From positions 1-41,582 of the IMG/VR virus record IMGVR_UViG_3300032118_003142: a DNA stretch of 41,582 nt. One strand, given 5' to 3'. Position 1 is the first letter of the stretch, and each line of letters begins with the position of its first letter. A model generated the notes under the pieces. That model was not told the DNA's origin. It made no database searches and saw nothing but the letters and a program-made list of their open reading frames with translations. Below are positions 20,923-29,671 of the stretch, in pieces. The stretch is from a virus. Position numbers and translations under genes: made by a program.

Positions 20923-22492
20923 CGCGAGCATACCGACGAAGGCGATCAAGGAGGTGCTGGCCAACAGGCTCATGGCGCAGCGGAACTTCCTGCCGTTCTG
21001 CCGGTTCATGGACTCGAAGTATCCGTGGCAGACGCCGCACATCCAGATGATGACGTCGAAGCTAGAACAGGTGGAACGATACATCGAGACCGAGGGTAAG
21101 GAGGGGATCGGGCGATTGATCGTGCTCATGCCGCCTCGCTATTGGAAGAGCCAGACGGTGAGCCGTAAGTTCCCGGCCTGGGTCCTGGGGAAATTGCCGG
21201 ATACGTCGATCATCCTGACATCCTATGGCGCGAACCTTGCCACCACGCACAGCCGAGAGGCGCGAGATCTGATCCTGACCGATCGGTATCAGAGCATCTT
21301 CGGGGCGATGTCGGCCAGGGATGAGCCCGTCGTGCTGGACCCGGACAGCAAGAGCAGCGCGCAGTGGGACCTGGATGGCCATAGCGGCGGCATGATCGCC
21401 GCCGGTGTGGGCGGCGCGATCACCGGCTTTGGAGCGAAACTCTTCTTGATCGACGATCCATTGAAGAGCCGGGACGAGGCTGAAAGTAAGACGCGCCGAG
21501 AAATGATCTATGACTGGTATCGCTCCACGGCATACACACGGTTAGAGGACGCGGCTGCCATCATTCTGGTCATGACGCGCTGGGATGTCGAGGATCTCGC
21601 CGGAGAGTTGCTGAGGATGATGGTCGAGGATCCGGAGGCCGATCAATGGGAGGTGCTGTTCCTGCCTGCAATTGCTTTGGAGGAGAAGGCCTACCCGACG
21701 ACGCGTGAGGACTACCTGGAGAACCTGCTGCGCGGAATCTACATTCCGATGGGCGGGGATCAGTTGGGCCGAAAGCCTGGCGAGCCACTCTGGCCGCAAA
21801 AGCACGATGAGCGTGCCTTGAAGGCAATCCATGCGAACACACAGGATTTCGAATTCACGGCGCTGTACCAGCAGATGCCGCGTCTGGCGGCCGGGGAGTA
21901 CTTCGACGACCGGGACTTCCAGATCGTGGAGAAGGCGCCGGAGGGGCTGGACTGGTACGCGTACATCGACCTGGCGCTGGGCGAGAGCGAGACGAGCGAC
22001 TACAACGTGACCGGCGGCGTGGCGCTGGACAGGGATGGGAACCTGTACCTGCGCGATCGGCTGAAGGTGCAGGAATTGGAGAAGTTCCTGCCGGATGTGC
22101 GCGAGCTGATGCTTTCGGAGGACTGGCTGCACACGCACTGGGGCGTGGAGGACGTGGCGTTCCAGAAGCTGGTGTTCAAGGAGTTCATGAAGGACCCGGG
22201 GCTGGTGAACACGGACATCACGCCGGTGAAGCCTAATGGTGACAAGGTGCAGCGGGCGCAGCCCTGGCGCCGGCGAGCGAAGAACAGGAAGGTGTTCCTG
22301 GTGCGCGGCAAGTGGAACCTGGATTTCATTCGGACGGTGGCATCTTTCCCGAAGGGGAGGCACGACGACGACGTGGACTGGGTGAGCGGGAGCGTGCAGA
22401 TGATCGCCGAGGAGGAAGGCGGGGAGAGGAAGACATCGACGAGCGAGGCAATTGTGGTGGATGCGGAGATGTTTGAGGCAGTGGGCGCGTAG
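20912..22492 (+). CDS. Terminase large subunit
   Basis: The protein has 526 residues and is the ATP-driven DNA-packaging motor and nuclease. Walker A is 'MPPRYWKSQT' (73-82), a form typical of phage terminases. Walker B is 'LFLIDDPL' (177-184) with Asp181/Asp182. The coupling motif region is 'ILVMTRWDVEDL'. The C-terminal RNase H-like nuclease starts at 'YIDLALGES' with Asp353 and continues through 'GGVALDRDGNLYLRD' and 'HWGVEDVAFQK'. I start it at ATG 20912, inside the end of terS; longer in-frame starts lie in the F1 element and encode repeat residues. The length is normal for the family. Confidence 0.9.
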   Translation: MLPSASIPTKAIKEVLANRLMAQRNFLPFCRFMDSKYPWQTPHIQMMTSKLEQVERYIETEGKEGIGRLIVLMPPRYWKSQTVSRKFPAWVLGKLPDTSIILTSYGANLATTHSREARDLILTDRYQSIFGAMSARDEPVVLDPDSKSSAQWDLDGHSGGMIAAGVGGAITGFGAKLFLIDDPLKSRDEAESKTRREMIYDWYRSTAYTRLEDAAAIILVMTRWDVEDLAGELLRMMVEDPEADQWEVLFLPAIALEEKAYPTTREDYLENLLRGIYIPMGGDQLGRKPGEPLWPQKHDERALKAIHANTQDFEFTALYQQMPRLAAGEYFDDRDFQIVEKAPEGLDWYAYIDLALGESETSDYNVTGGVALDRDGNLYLRDRLKVQELEKFLPDVRELMLSEDWLHTHWGVEDVAFQKLVFKEFMKDPGLVNTDITPVKPNGDKVQRAQPWRRRAKNRKVFLVRGKWNLDFIRTVASFPKGRHDDDVDWVSGSVQMIAEEEGGERKTSTSEAIVVDAEMFEAVGA

Positions 22493-22559
22493 CCCCACCC
22501 CTGGCCCCTCCCCATTTGGCACCTCCCTTCGGTCGGCGCAAAATGGAGAGGGGGGAAGG
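22493..22559 (+). repeat. F3 palindrome, copy 4
   Basis: CCCCTCCCCATTT on the left pairs with AAATGGAGAGGGG on the right, around an internal ACCTCCC...CGGTCGG segment. It fills almost the entire gap between the terminase and the capsid polyprotein gene, and its end GGGGGGAAGG supplies a G-rich Shine-Dalgarno region. Confidence 0.8.
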
Positions 22560-22567
22560 ACTTTGAT

Positions 22568-25500
22568 ATGAAGATCAACAGCAGCAAGGTCAGCAAGAGA
22601 TCGTGGGGCGATGTCGACAAGTCAGCGCTGGGGAAGGCGCTGGCGGACGGCTATGCCGAAGGTGACGTGACCAGGGCGCAGATCTCGGAGGTCTACGCCT
22701 ACGTGCCGCCAGAGGCCTTCGGCAAGGATGCCGAAGGGAAGCCCGAGTTCTCCTACAGCAAGGCCTGGGGACCGCATCACGAGATCAGCGGCGGTGAGAT
22801 CGTGCTGAACGCGGGCGGGCTGGGTGCTGCAGCTGCAGCCCTGGCGGGCGCCCGGAGCGAGCCGAGCCTGAGCACGGCGGCGAAGGCGAGTGCTGCGTCA
22901 CATCTGCGCAAGCACTACCGGCAGAACAAGGAAGAAGTGCCGGAGGGGCTGAAGGAATCGTTCACGGTCGGCAAGGGACAGCCGCTGGAGGAGCTGGTCA
23001 AGGGGAGCATCTCGTACACGCTGGCAGCGATCGAGAAGGACTTCGCGCAGCAATTCCCGAATGAGCCCGGCGGGAACGGGCCGTTTTACTACATCGCCGA
23101 GACGTTCGCCGGCCATGTGATCGTGACGGGCTACGGCGCCGGGACCGACCTGGCGGCCGACGAGTATTTCCGCGTGCCCTACCAAGGCACGGATGCGGGG
23201 TACAGCTTCGCGCCGAGGAACGAATGGGAAATCGTGGAGCTGACCTATCAGCCGCAGATGAAGGAGGTCGCCGAGGCGGCATCCCTGCGACTCATGTCGC
23301 AGGGACTTGCGGTGGCGGCTGGAAGCCGCTCCGCGGCGGGAGCAAAGAAGAAGGGGAAGAAGTTCGAGGAGCACTTGGGGAATGTGATGTTACTGGAAGG
23401 CGAGGAGGGGAAGAGAAGCATCAAGGCAAGCGATGTGATAGTCGCCGACGTTGTCAATGGCAACGGGAGGCGTTATCCGGCCGGCGTGATCCGGGAGGCG
23501 GTCGATGAAGTGCGCGGCCGCCTGAACGAGACTGCTGGTCAAGGTCGGGCTGTTCAGATCCTGGGCGAGGCTGAGCATCCTTCCGACAAGGGCACGAGGC
23601 GATCCAACCTATTGGAAACGGTCGTGAAGTGGGACGAGGTCTCATTCGACGGCCGATCCGTGTCTCTGGGCGGCAATCTCCTGGCGACAAGCAAAGGCAA
23701 GGATCTCCTGGCGCTTATGGAAGGCGGGATCTCACCGGGCGTCAGTCTGCGCGGCTACGGCGAATCGAAATTGGTCAAGGAGAATGGCAAAAGCGTGGAA
23801 GAGGTGACGGAGGCGCACTTCACCGGGTTCGACCTGGTGCTGGAGCCCTCCTTCCCGGACGCGGAGGCCATGCTCGAATCAAAACAAGGAGATGACGAAG
23901 TGACTATCGAAGAGCTGTTGAAGCTCCTGAAGGAGCACCCCGAACTGTTCGAGGGTGTGACGGAAGCCCAGATCAAGAAGATGGGCGAGGCGCAGCTGAA
24001 GGCGATGGAGGAGAAGCTGCGTGAGGCGCTGGGCATCGATGCGAAGGCCAGCATCGCGGAGTCGCTGAAGGCGATGAGCGAGAAGGCAAGGAAGTTCGAC
24101 GAGGCCGAGCGCAAGACCGGCATCGAGGCAGCGATCACCGAGGCGACGAAAGAGCTGCCCTACGGGAAGGAGATGAACGAGCAGTTCGTCGAGGCCGTGA
24201 AGGCGGCCAACCCGCAGGACGCAGCGGCCGTCAAGAGCCTGGTGGAGAGCAAGCGCAAGGAGTACGACGCGCTGGCCTCGAAGCTGAAGCTGGGGGGCAT
24301 GGGCTTCAAAGGCGGCGCCAAGGGCACCGGCATGACCATCGGCTCAGTCCTCGAGGCGGAGACCGGCACGCCTGAGTTCGCAAAGGCGTCTTTCGAGTTG
24401 GTCGAGAGTCTGCGGAAGCGGGAGAACAAGCCCCAGATCGATCTGCGCAAGGCGGAGACGGCTTCGCAGGTATGGACAGCACGCCTGCTGGAGCGTTTCG
24501 ACGTGCTGTTCAAGCAGCATCTGATCCAGGAGGCACGCCAATTCGCGGAAGCGGAGTTGACGACCGACCTGAACCTGCCGTATTCGGTGAGCCGGGCCGT
24601 GATCGAAGCTGCCTGGCCTGATCTCATCGCTGCCAACGTATTCGAGGTTGGCCTGATGGACGTCAGTCCCATGCGGCTTTACTATGAGCTGGCGCCCACA
24701 GCCGAAGCGGGTCTGGAAGACTCCATTGAGAGCGCCGAGACGGTTGTCTGCACGCTGCAGGACACCTGGTATGCGCTGGGGCACGGCCGGATCACACGGG
24801 GCACGCTGGTGGTGGAGAACGTTGCGGAGAACGTCGAGTACGTGGAAGGCACCGACTATGTGATCGACTATGCAGCCGGACGCATCAAGACCATGGGTGG
24901 GACCCTGACGGCGCCGAGCACGGTGCATGTGACAGAGTACGACTACATTGCCATGCGCGAAGGCGAGATGGCATCAATCCAGCGGATCAAGGTCCCGAAC
25001 ACGTACAAGGTGATCGAGGCAGCTGCCGACCGGCTGGCCGACCAGATCAGCCGCGAGGCGGTGTTGTTCAGCCGGTCGCAGCTCAACTGGGATGCCACCG
25101 CCCGGAATATGGCCGGCCTACTTAAGTACATGCGCCGGAAGATCGATGCGGGCATGATGTGGTCCGGGCTGAGCGCGGCACTGAGCCTGGGAGCCAGCAA
25201 TGTTGCTGGGACCTGGACGGAGGGCATCACGCAGGACGATTACGCCGAGCTTGTGCGGCTGATCGGCGTGGCGAAGCGGATCGTCAGAAATCGGTTCTAT
25301 CAGCCGACCAGCATTCTGTGCTCCGTGACGAGGGCTGAGGACCTATCGAACTGGACCGGGTTCAGCCGGATCGGCTTTGAAAATGCGATCCTCAATGCCA
25401 CGGGCTATGCTGGCAATATCAAGGGCCTGCCAATCTTTGCCAGCACTGAGTGGCCGGATGAATGGATGCTGATTCACAACCGGCAACTTGTGCAGCACAT

Positions 25501-25657
25501 GGTGTTCCAGCCCGTCACCATCAAGGGTCCATTCCCCACCTACGATTCGGAAGGCTTGCTGGTCGCTGCCGACCAGTTCTATGCCGAGGAGTTCAACGAC
25601 ACCGAAGCGCTTGTGCCTGAGAAGGGTGCGCTGATCGAGGTGGCGGAAGGATCGTAA
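22568..25657 (+). CDS. Prohead protease-scaffold-major capsid polyprotein
   Basis: One 1029-residue chain combines functions usually encoded by two or three genes. Residues 1-~120 are a small domain ('SWGDVDKSALGKAL', 'ISEVYAYVP'). At ~280-430 a prohead protease of the T4 gp21/S80 type is visible: 'VVNGNGRRYPAGVI', 'GEAEHPSDKG' with His337, and 'GISPGVSLRGYGE' with Ser393. Residues ~440-580 are a charged, coiled-coil scaffold ('EELLKLLKEHPELFEG', 'KAMEEKLREAL'). The last ~430 residues fit an HK97-fold capsid protein ending 'TEALVPEKGALIEV'. An F1 element is translated at ~239-258, between the N-terminal and protease domains. The protease presumably releases itself and the scaffold during maturation. 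Confidence 0.8.
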   Translation: MKINSSKVSKRSWGDVDKSALGKALADGYAEGDVTRAQISEVYAYVPPEAFGKDAEGKPEFSYSKAWGPHHEISGGEIVLNAGGLGAAAAALAGARSEPSLSTAAKASAASHLRKHYRQNKEEVPEGLKESFTVGKGQPLEELVKGSISYTLAAIEKDFAQQFPNEPGGNGPFYYIAETFAGHVIVTGYGAGTDLAADEYFRVPYQGTDAGYSFAPRNEWEIVELTYQPQMKEVAEAASLRLMSQGLAVAAGSRSAAGAKKKGKKFEEHLGNVMLLEGEEGKRSIKASDVIVADVVNGNGRRYPAGVIREAVDEVRGRLNETAGQGRAVQILGEAEHPSDKGTRRSNLLETVVKWDEVSFDGRSVSLGGNLLATSKGKDLLALMEGGISPGVSLRGYGESKLVKENGKSVEEVTEAHFTGFDLVLEPSFPDAEAMLESKQGDDEVTIEELLKLLKEHPELFEGVTEAQIKKMGEAQLKAMEEKLREALGIDAKASIAESLKAMSEKARKFDEAERKTGIEAAITEATKELPYGKEMNEQFVEAVKAANPQDAAAVKSLVESKRKEYDALASKLKLGGMGFKGGAKGTGMTIGSVLEAETGTPEFAKASFELVESLRKRENKPQIDLRKAETASQVWTARLLERFDVLFKQHLIQEARQFAEAELTTDLNLPYSVSRAVIEAAWPDLIAANVFEVGLMDVSPMRLYYELAPTAEAGLEDSIESAETVVCTLQDTWYALGHGRITRGTLVVENVAENVEYVEGTDYVIDYAAGRIKTMGGTLTAPSTVHVTEYDYIAMREGEMASIQRIKVPNTYKVIEAAADRLADQISREAVLFSRSQLNWDATARNMAGLLKYMRRKIDAGMMWSGLSAALSLGASNVAGTWTEGITQDDYAELVRLIGVAKRIVRNRFYQPTSILCSVTRAEDLSNWTGFSRIGFENAILNATGYAGNIKGLPIFASTEWPDEWMLIHNRQLVQHMVFQPVTIKGPFPTYDSEGLLVAADQFYAEEFNDTEALVPEKGALIEVAEGS
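23282..23340 (+). repeat. F1 element, copy 8, in frame in capsid polyprotein
   Basis: TCCCTGCGAC-tcat-GTCGCAGGGA (23282-23305) and GGCGGC-tggaa-GCCGCT (23314-23330). It is translated as LRLMSQGLAVAAGSRSAAG in an inter-domain linker. Confidence 0.85.
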
Positions 25658-25695
25658 GAGCCGTTGATAGTTGACGGTTGACCGATGTCAGAATC

Positions 25696-25730
25696 CCCCA
25701 GCCCGCCGGTCGCGGATCGTCGGGCTGGGG
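25696..25730 (+). terminator. Hairpin after the capsid gene
   Basis: CCCCAGCCCG (25696-25705)/CGGGCTGGGG (25721-25730) is a perfect 10-bp stem with a 15-nt loop and no T-run. It probably attenuates read-through or protects the capsid mRNA 3' end. Confidence 0.5.
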
Positions 25731-25743
25731 CAAGGAGTAGGAG

Positions 25744-26202
25744 ATGGCTGATTTTATATTCAACATTGCGAAGGGACGTGTAGCGGAGTACGCAAACCGC
25801 GTCAAGCAGAACGACCCAAGCACGGCACGTCTGGTGATCGTGCCTCTTGAGGCGAGCGGACTGGAGGCTCAGTCTGCGCTGGAGGATTCGGTCAGCATGG
25901 CGGAGGTGCTCGATGGGGCCACCAACGAACAGACCACGATGGGCCGGAAGTATCTTACGGATGCGGAAGCCATCGTCGTCACGCCGGATTACACCAACAA
26001 CAGACTGGACGTCGACATCCCGGACATCACATGGAGCGGAGCGACCGGGAACGCGCTGGGGGCGCTGGTGGTTGGATACGACCCAAATACCTCGGCCGAT
26101 TCAGCCATCATACCGCTGACCCACCATACGTTCGCCGTGACGCCTGACGGATCCGACATTGTCGCCCAGATCGCGGCTGCGGGGTTCTTCCGGGCAACGT
26201 AG
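25744..26202 (+). CDS. Probable virion protein next to the capsid
   Basis: The protein has 152 residues, with ATG 25744 behind AAGGAG. The sequence suggests a beta-rich domain: 'RLVIVPLEASGLEAQSAL', 'RKYLTDAEAIVVTPDYTNNRL', 'GALVVGYDPNTSADSAIIPL'. The position right after the major capsid, behind a strong hairpin, fits a capsid decoration or head-completion protein made at high level. I recall similar short proteins in this position in other siphoviruses, but no family name can be given. Confidence 0.5.
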   Translation: MADFIFNIAKGRVAEYANRVKQNDPSTARLVIVPLEASGLEAQSALEDSVSMAEVLDGATNEQTTMGRKYLTDAEAIVVTPDYTNNRLDVDIPDITWSGATGNALGALVVGYDPNTSADSAIIPLTHHTFAVTPDGSDIVAQIAAAGFFRAT

Positions 26203-26208
26203 TTCGCT

Positions 26209-27579
26209 ATGGCTGTAAACCTGCAGCAGACCCATTTCCGCTTTGGCATCGACGAGCTGGCCGAATCGACGCATGGCTGGTATGCCGCCGAAGATGCCAA
26301 CCCAACCCATACATGGGGCTTTGCTACCGTCTTCCTACTTCGGTTCACGGAACAGGAGAACGGTGGCACGGCCATCAGTAATGTCGATGCCCAGCTGCAG
26401 TACAAGAAGAACGCGGGAGCCTGGACCAATGTCACTACAACTTCATCCGTCGTGAAGGCTGTGGCGGCGGCTGCACTAACCAACGGCGGAGACTGCACCA
26501 AGCGGCTATCGGGCACGGGTACGTTTGAGGCATCGGCCGCCGGTCAGTGCGAGGACGGTCTCTCTGGCGGCAACTCGAACGACATCATCGCCAGCGGCAA
26601 CTCAGAGACGGAATACGGTCTTCAGTTCGTGACGGCTGACCTCGCCAACGGCGACGTGGTGTACTTCCAGATCACCAGCCCGGACACCACGATCACCTAC
26701 ACCGTCTACCCCGCCATAACGATCGTCAAGCAGACCACCATCGCTGCTGCCCAGGCGACCGAAACCGACGCGGGTCAGACTGTCTTAAAGGTGAAATACC
26801 GGGCGGCAACCCAGGCCTCCGAGGCCGACGCAGTCCAAGCCGTCACTGCCCTGAGGGTGAGGTATGTGGCGATAGGGCAATCCGTTGAGGCCGAGGCGAG
26901 CCTATCAGCGGCAACCCGGAAGATGAAGGGAATCCTGCAGCCCTTAGAGGGAGAACTATCACAGGCATTTGCATCCGCAAAGCAATGCGCGACGCTGCAG
27001 GCCGGCGAGACCGAGTTATCGCAGCCGGTGCTCGCGGTCAAGCACCTGGCATTGGCACAAGTTGCGGAGACCGACGCCACTCAGGCTGTGGCCAGGATCA
27101 AAGTCAGGGCCGCTGATCAGCTGTCCGAGGTCGATCTCTCACAGGAATTTGCACACACAAAGCAATGCGCGGCACTGCAGGCCGGTGAGACCGAGTTATC
27201 GCAGCCGGTGCTCGCCGTCAAGCGGCTGGCGCTGGCGCAAGTTGTCGAGACCGACACCGCTCAGGTGGTGATGCTTGCCTCGGGGGCGATGATGGAGCCG
27301 GTCGGTCAGGCCATCGAGGTCGACCTTGCAACCTTGCTGTGGCACCAGAAAGTTGTGATCGTTCAGCCCTCGAGCGAAGCCGACCTATGCCGGCCGATCA
27401 TCGAGGCGGTCGCCGGGATGGTGTACGTCGATGTGACACAGGCCGAAGAGACGGATCTGGCAGGATCGATCTTCTATCCGAAGTGGATTGCGGTCAGCCA
27501 GGCCAGTGAGATCGAGACTGCCGGCATCATCAGACCGCTGATCGAGCGCGGCAACGAGAAGGGATTTGTTACGCCATGA
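26209..27579 (+). CDS. Virion protein with ~13 tandem 20-residue (Q-A-x-E-T-D) repeats
   Basis: The protein has 456 residues. Residues 1-~180 are a beta-rich domain ('TVFLLRFTEQENGGTAISNV'). The rest is about thirteen imperfect ~20-residue units of the pattern A-x-Q-A-x-E-T-D-x-A-Q-x-V-x-x-x-K-x-x-x. Two units near 26985 and 27152 are nearly identical even at DNA level, so the array still recombines. Such repeats suggest an extended beta-helical or fibrous rod, as in head or tail fibres. It starts 6 nt after the preceding stop and overlaps the next gene by 4 nt, so it belongs to the head operon. Confidence 0.55.
   Translation: MAVNLQQTHFRFGIDELAESTHGWYAAEDANPTHTWGFATVFLLRFTEQENGGTAISNVDAQLQYKKNAGAWTNVTTTSSVVKAVAAAALTNGGDCTKRLSGTGTFEASAAGQCEDGLSGGNSNDIIASGNSETEYGLQFVTADLANGDVVYFQITSPDTTITYTVYPAITIVKQTTIAAAQATETDAGQTVLKVKYRAATQASEADAVQAVTALRVRYVAIGQSVEAEASLSAATRKMKGILQPLEGELSQAFASAKQCATLQAGETELSQPVLAVKHLALAQVAETDATQAVARIKVRAADQLSEVDLSQEFAHTKQCAALQAGETELSQPVLAVKRLALAQVVETDTAQVVMLASGAMMEPVGQAIEVDLATLLWHQKVVIVQPSSEADLCRPIIEAVAGMVYVDVTQAEETDLAGSIFYPKWIAVSQASEIETAGIIRPLIERGNEKGFVTP
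26985..27260 (+). repeat. Duplicated segment in the repeat-rod gene
   Basis: Two ~105-nt stretches, one beginning near 26981 and one near 27161 (both start AAGCAATGCGCG), encode AxLQAGETELSQPVLAVKxL plus the following unit, with only scattered differences. This points to recent unequal recombination inside the array. Confidence 0.7.
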
Positions 27580-28526
27580 ATCTCCGAATCAACCAAGCCA
27601 AGTTGATCGTGTTCGTCATGGTGGACGATAGTGACGTGGAAGTCAGTGGCCTGGGGGATGCATTCGATGTTCTTATTTCCAAGAACGGCGCGGCCTTTGT
27701 TGCCGGCACCGGTGCGAAGGCTGAAATCGGAGACGGTTGGTACAGCTATAACTTGAATGCGGAAGAGATTGATACCGTCGGCCCGCTGGCAGTAGCGATC
27801 ACGGCAGAGGGTGCGGCCCAGCAGAATCTTCTATACCAGGTTGTGGGAAGCGGCCCTCAAGAATACACGCCATCCACTCCTGGGGCCATGCTAGTTGCGG
27901 ACCTGGTTGAAAAACTAACTGAAGATGTTCCCCCGAGAGGGGGTGTGCCGTCGGAGGGCCAATACGAGCGCATGGTGAAAGAGGCCGTGCGTGATTTCGG
28001 GCGCAGGGCTGGGAGAGTGAAGAGGGCGACGATCGCGGTCACGGCAGGAACGGCGACGTATGACCTGCCGGCAGATTTCTTGAAGATGATCACGCTGTTT
28101 GGGCTGGTCGCTAACGACGGGATCATCAACACGCCGGAGGGATTGATCCCGATCTCGGCGGGGTTCCGAGAGAAGTACACGATCGCGGCCCGGGAAATCA
28201 CGTTCTATCCAACGCCGACCTACACGCTGACCCGATACATTTCCTACAAGGCCGGGTGGGTGATCAGCGGGGACGACGATTACACGGAGGCCTACGAGGA
28301 GATGACGGAGGAGGAGGCGGAGATCATCCTGTTGAAGGCGAAGAGCCTGGCACTGGAGCTGCAGGCGAACCTGACGGCCAGTGACGGGTGGCGATACCAG
28401 ATCGGGGACGAGATGGTCGACAAGAGCGGGCAACAGACCGCGTACAAGGTGCGGATGGACGCGGCCGAGAGCGAGTACCTGAAGGCCGTGGAAACGTACA
28501 ACGGCAATACCGGAATGGCAGGATAG
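27576..28526 (+). CDS. Head-tail adaptor-like protein with an N-terminal beta domain
   Basis: The protein has 316 residues, starting at the ATG overlapping the previous stop. Residues 1-~95 form a small beta-sandwich-like domain ('LIVFVMVDDSDVEVSGLGDAF', 'GDGWYSYNLNAEEIDTVGPL') resembling Ig-like or BppU-type modules. From ~110 on, the protein resembles phage adaptor/connector proteins: 'YERMVKEAVRDFGRRAGRVKR', 'ATYDLPADFLKMI', then a helical C-terminus ('EEEAEIILLKAKSLALELQA'). The N-terminal module is unusual for an adaptor and may be exposed at the neck. The connector call is moderate. Confidence 0.55.
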   Translation: MNLRINQAKLIVFVMVDDSDVEVSGLGDAFDVLISKNGAAFVAGTGAKAEIGDGWYSYNLNAEEIDTVGPLAVAITAEGAAQQNLLYQVVGSGPQEYTPSTPGAMLVADLVEKLTEDVPPRGGVPSEGQYERMVKEAVRDFGRRAGRVKRATIAVTAGTATYDLPADFLKMITLFGLVANDGIINTPEGLIPISAGFREKYTIAAREITFYPTPTYTLTRYISYKAGWVISGDDDYTEAYEEMTEEEAEIILLKAKSLALELQANLTASDGWRYQIGDEMVDKSGQQTAYKVRMDAAESEYLKAVETYNGNTGMAG

Positions 28527-28847
28527 ATGCTGACGAGCGAGGACCGGGCCAGGATGCGGGCGGATCTGAAGGCGATCCGGGACGATCGGCCGGCGAGCGT
28601 GGTGATCCGGAGGGGGGAGACGACGCTGGCGGCGCAGACGGTGAGGATCGCCAGGGTCGGGCGGGGATATCGGTTCATCAGCGGCCAGGGCCGTGAGGAT
28701 CGGGCGAACGTGCTGGCCATGGGAGACACGACCTTCGATGTGAAGGTCGACGATCGCTTCACGCACGAGGGAACGGTATACCAGGTCATCTTCGTGCGGC
28801 CGAACCGGGACGCGGCGATCACAGCCGAGGCCGTGGCGGTGCAATGA
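28527..28847 (+). CDS. Head closure / head-tail joining protein
   Basis: The protein has 106 residues, starting directly after the adaptor stop. A short N-terminal helix ('EDRARMRADLKAIRDDRPAS') is followed by a beta-barrel-like region ('VVIRRGETTLAAQTVRIARV', 'FDVKVDDRFTHEGTVYQVIFV'), a layout typical of small head-closure ('stopper') proteins. Its order after the adaptor and before the gp10-like protein supports this. No diagnostic motif is available. Confidence 0.55.
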   Translation: MLTSEDRARMRADLKAIRDDRPASVVIRRGETTLAAQTVRIARVGRGYRFISGQGREDRANVLAMGDTTFDVKVDDRFTHEGTVYQVIFVRPNRDAAITAEAVAVQ

Positions 28848-28851
28848 ATGC

Positions 28852-28908
28852 CCCTGCACCTCGTGGTGCAGGGACTTGCGATGGCGGCTCGAAGCCGCCT
28901 CGCGGCGG
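28852..28908 (+). repeat. F1 element, copy 9, in a gene junction
   Basis: CCCTGCACC-tcgt-GGTGCAGGG (28852-28873) and GGCGGC-tcgaa-GCCGCC (28883-28899), then TCGCGGCGG. It sits between a TGAATG junction and the real start of the next gene at 28923. Confidence 0.85.
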
Positions 28909-28922
28909 AGCGCATCATAACG

Positions 28923-29402
28923 ATGGCAACTGGAGGATTCACGTGGGTGGTGGCGCCAGAACAACAACTGATCCCGAACATCGAGGCGTACGGGAAGAAG
29001 GCGCTGGTGGCGGTGCAGGCGGTGGCCACATATTGGGGCCAGCAGGTCCAGGACGCGGCGCGACAGGGCGCACCCTGGGAGGACCGGACCGGGAATGCAC
29101 GCAGCGGATTGTTCTTCGCGGTGGATGGCTTCGGCATGGCGCCCGTGACGGGGACCGTGACGCCGGATGTCGACGTGGACGCCGCAGTGGTCTACGGCGT
29201 GAACTACGTGAATCGCGGCAGGAAGGGCGACATTACGATCGAGGAGGGGGACGACGACACGCTGATCATCGTGCTGGCGCACAGTGTCTTTTATGGAAAG
29301 TTCCTGGAATTGTCGAACGCCGGCCGGTATGCGATCGTGATGAGCACGATCCTACGCAATTTGCCGGACCTGGAGCGGATGGTGAAAGAGATATTCGAAT
29401 GA
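28923..29402 (+). CDS. HK97 gp10-like neck / tail completion protein
   Basis: The protein has 159 residues from ATG 28923. An upstream ATG (28848) in the same frame would translate the F1 element. The segment 'VAVQAVATYWGQQVQDAARQGAPWEDRTGNARSGLFFAV' (~22-60) matches the gp10-like pattern in which an amphipathic helix precedes 'P-x-x-T-G-x-x-R-x-x'. 'YGVNYVNRGRKGDI' and 'YGKFLELSNAGRYAIV' follow. These proteins link the connector to the tail. It is followed by a small non-virion-like gene. Confidence 0.65.
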   Translation: MATGGFTWVVAPEQQLIPNIEAYGKKALVAVQAVATYWGQQVQDAARQGAPWEDRTGNARSGLFFAVDGFGMAPVTGTVTPDVDVDAAVVYGVNYVNRGRKGDITIEEGDDDTLIIVLAHSVFYGKFLELSNAGRYAIVMSTILRNLPDLERMVKEIFE

Positions 29403-29440
29403 TGCCCGTGCTGGCCGTTCAAATGCACAAAGGAGACAAA

Positions 29441-29671
29441 GTGAATGTACGCGCGAAATTCAAAGTTGTGTCGGTTACGCAGCATACAGATTATGTTGCG
29501 GCCAGGACCATCAAACTGGCACCCGTTTATGACGAGTCGATTCCCGAGGACAGGCGTTTTGCCCAGGCAACACCAAGTGGCGAGCTCACCATGTACGTGA
29601 ATAATCCTGCCGCCATCGAGGCATTGCCGCTCGGCAAGTTCTTCTATCTTGACTTCACGCCGGTGGAGTAG
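29441..29671 (+). CDS. Small conserved phage protein (KFKVVSVT ... LDFTPVE family)
   Basis: The protein has 76 residues. I choose GTG 29441 because AAAGGAG lies 5 nt upstream and the protein then begins 'MNVRAKFKVVSVTQH', the usual start of this family. In-frame ATGs at 29399/29402 would add 14 residues. The rest, 'RTIKLAPVYDESIPEDRRFA', 'TPSGELTMYVNNPAAIEAL' and 'GKFFYLDFTP', is a small beta-barrel-like domain often seen in phage genomes. Its function is unknown. It sits as an insertion among head genes. Confidence 0.7.
   Translation: MNVRAKFKVVSVTQHTDYVAARTIKLAPVYDESIPEDRRFAQATPSGELTMYVNNPAAIEALPLGKFFYLDFTPVE

Noticed and set aside
17980-21129. Minus-strand open frame of 1049 codons opposite the lysis and terminase genes
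   Set aside because: It is the antisense shadow of GC-rich genes. The product is Arg/His/Leu-rich low complexity with no domain, while the + strand has clear GH25 and terminase motifs.
28844-29671. 275-codon frame covering the gp10-like gene in another phase
   Set aside because: Its first two-thirds are Gly/Arg-rich shadow of the gp10-like gene. Only the last 76 codons, with their own Shine-Dalgarno, form a real gene (29441-29671).
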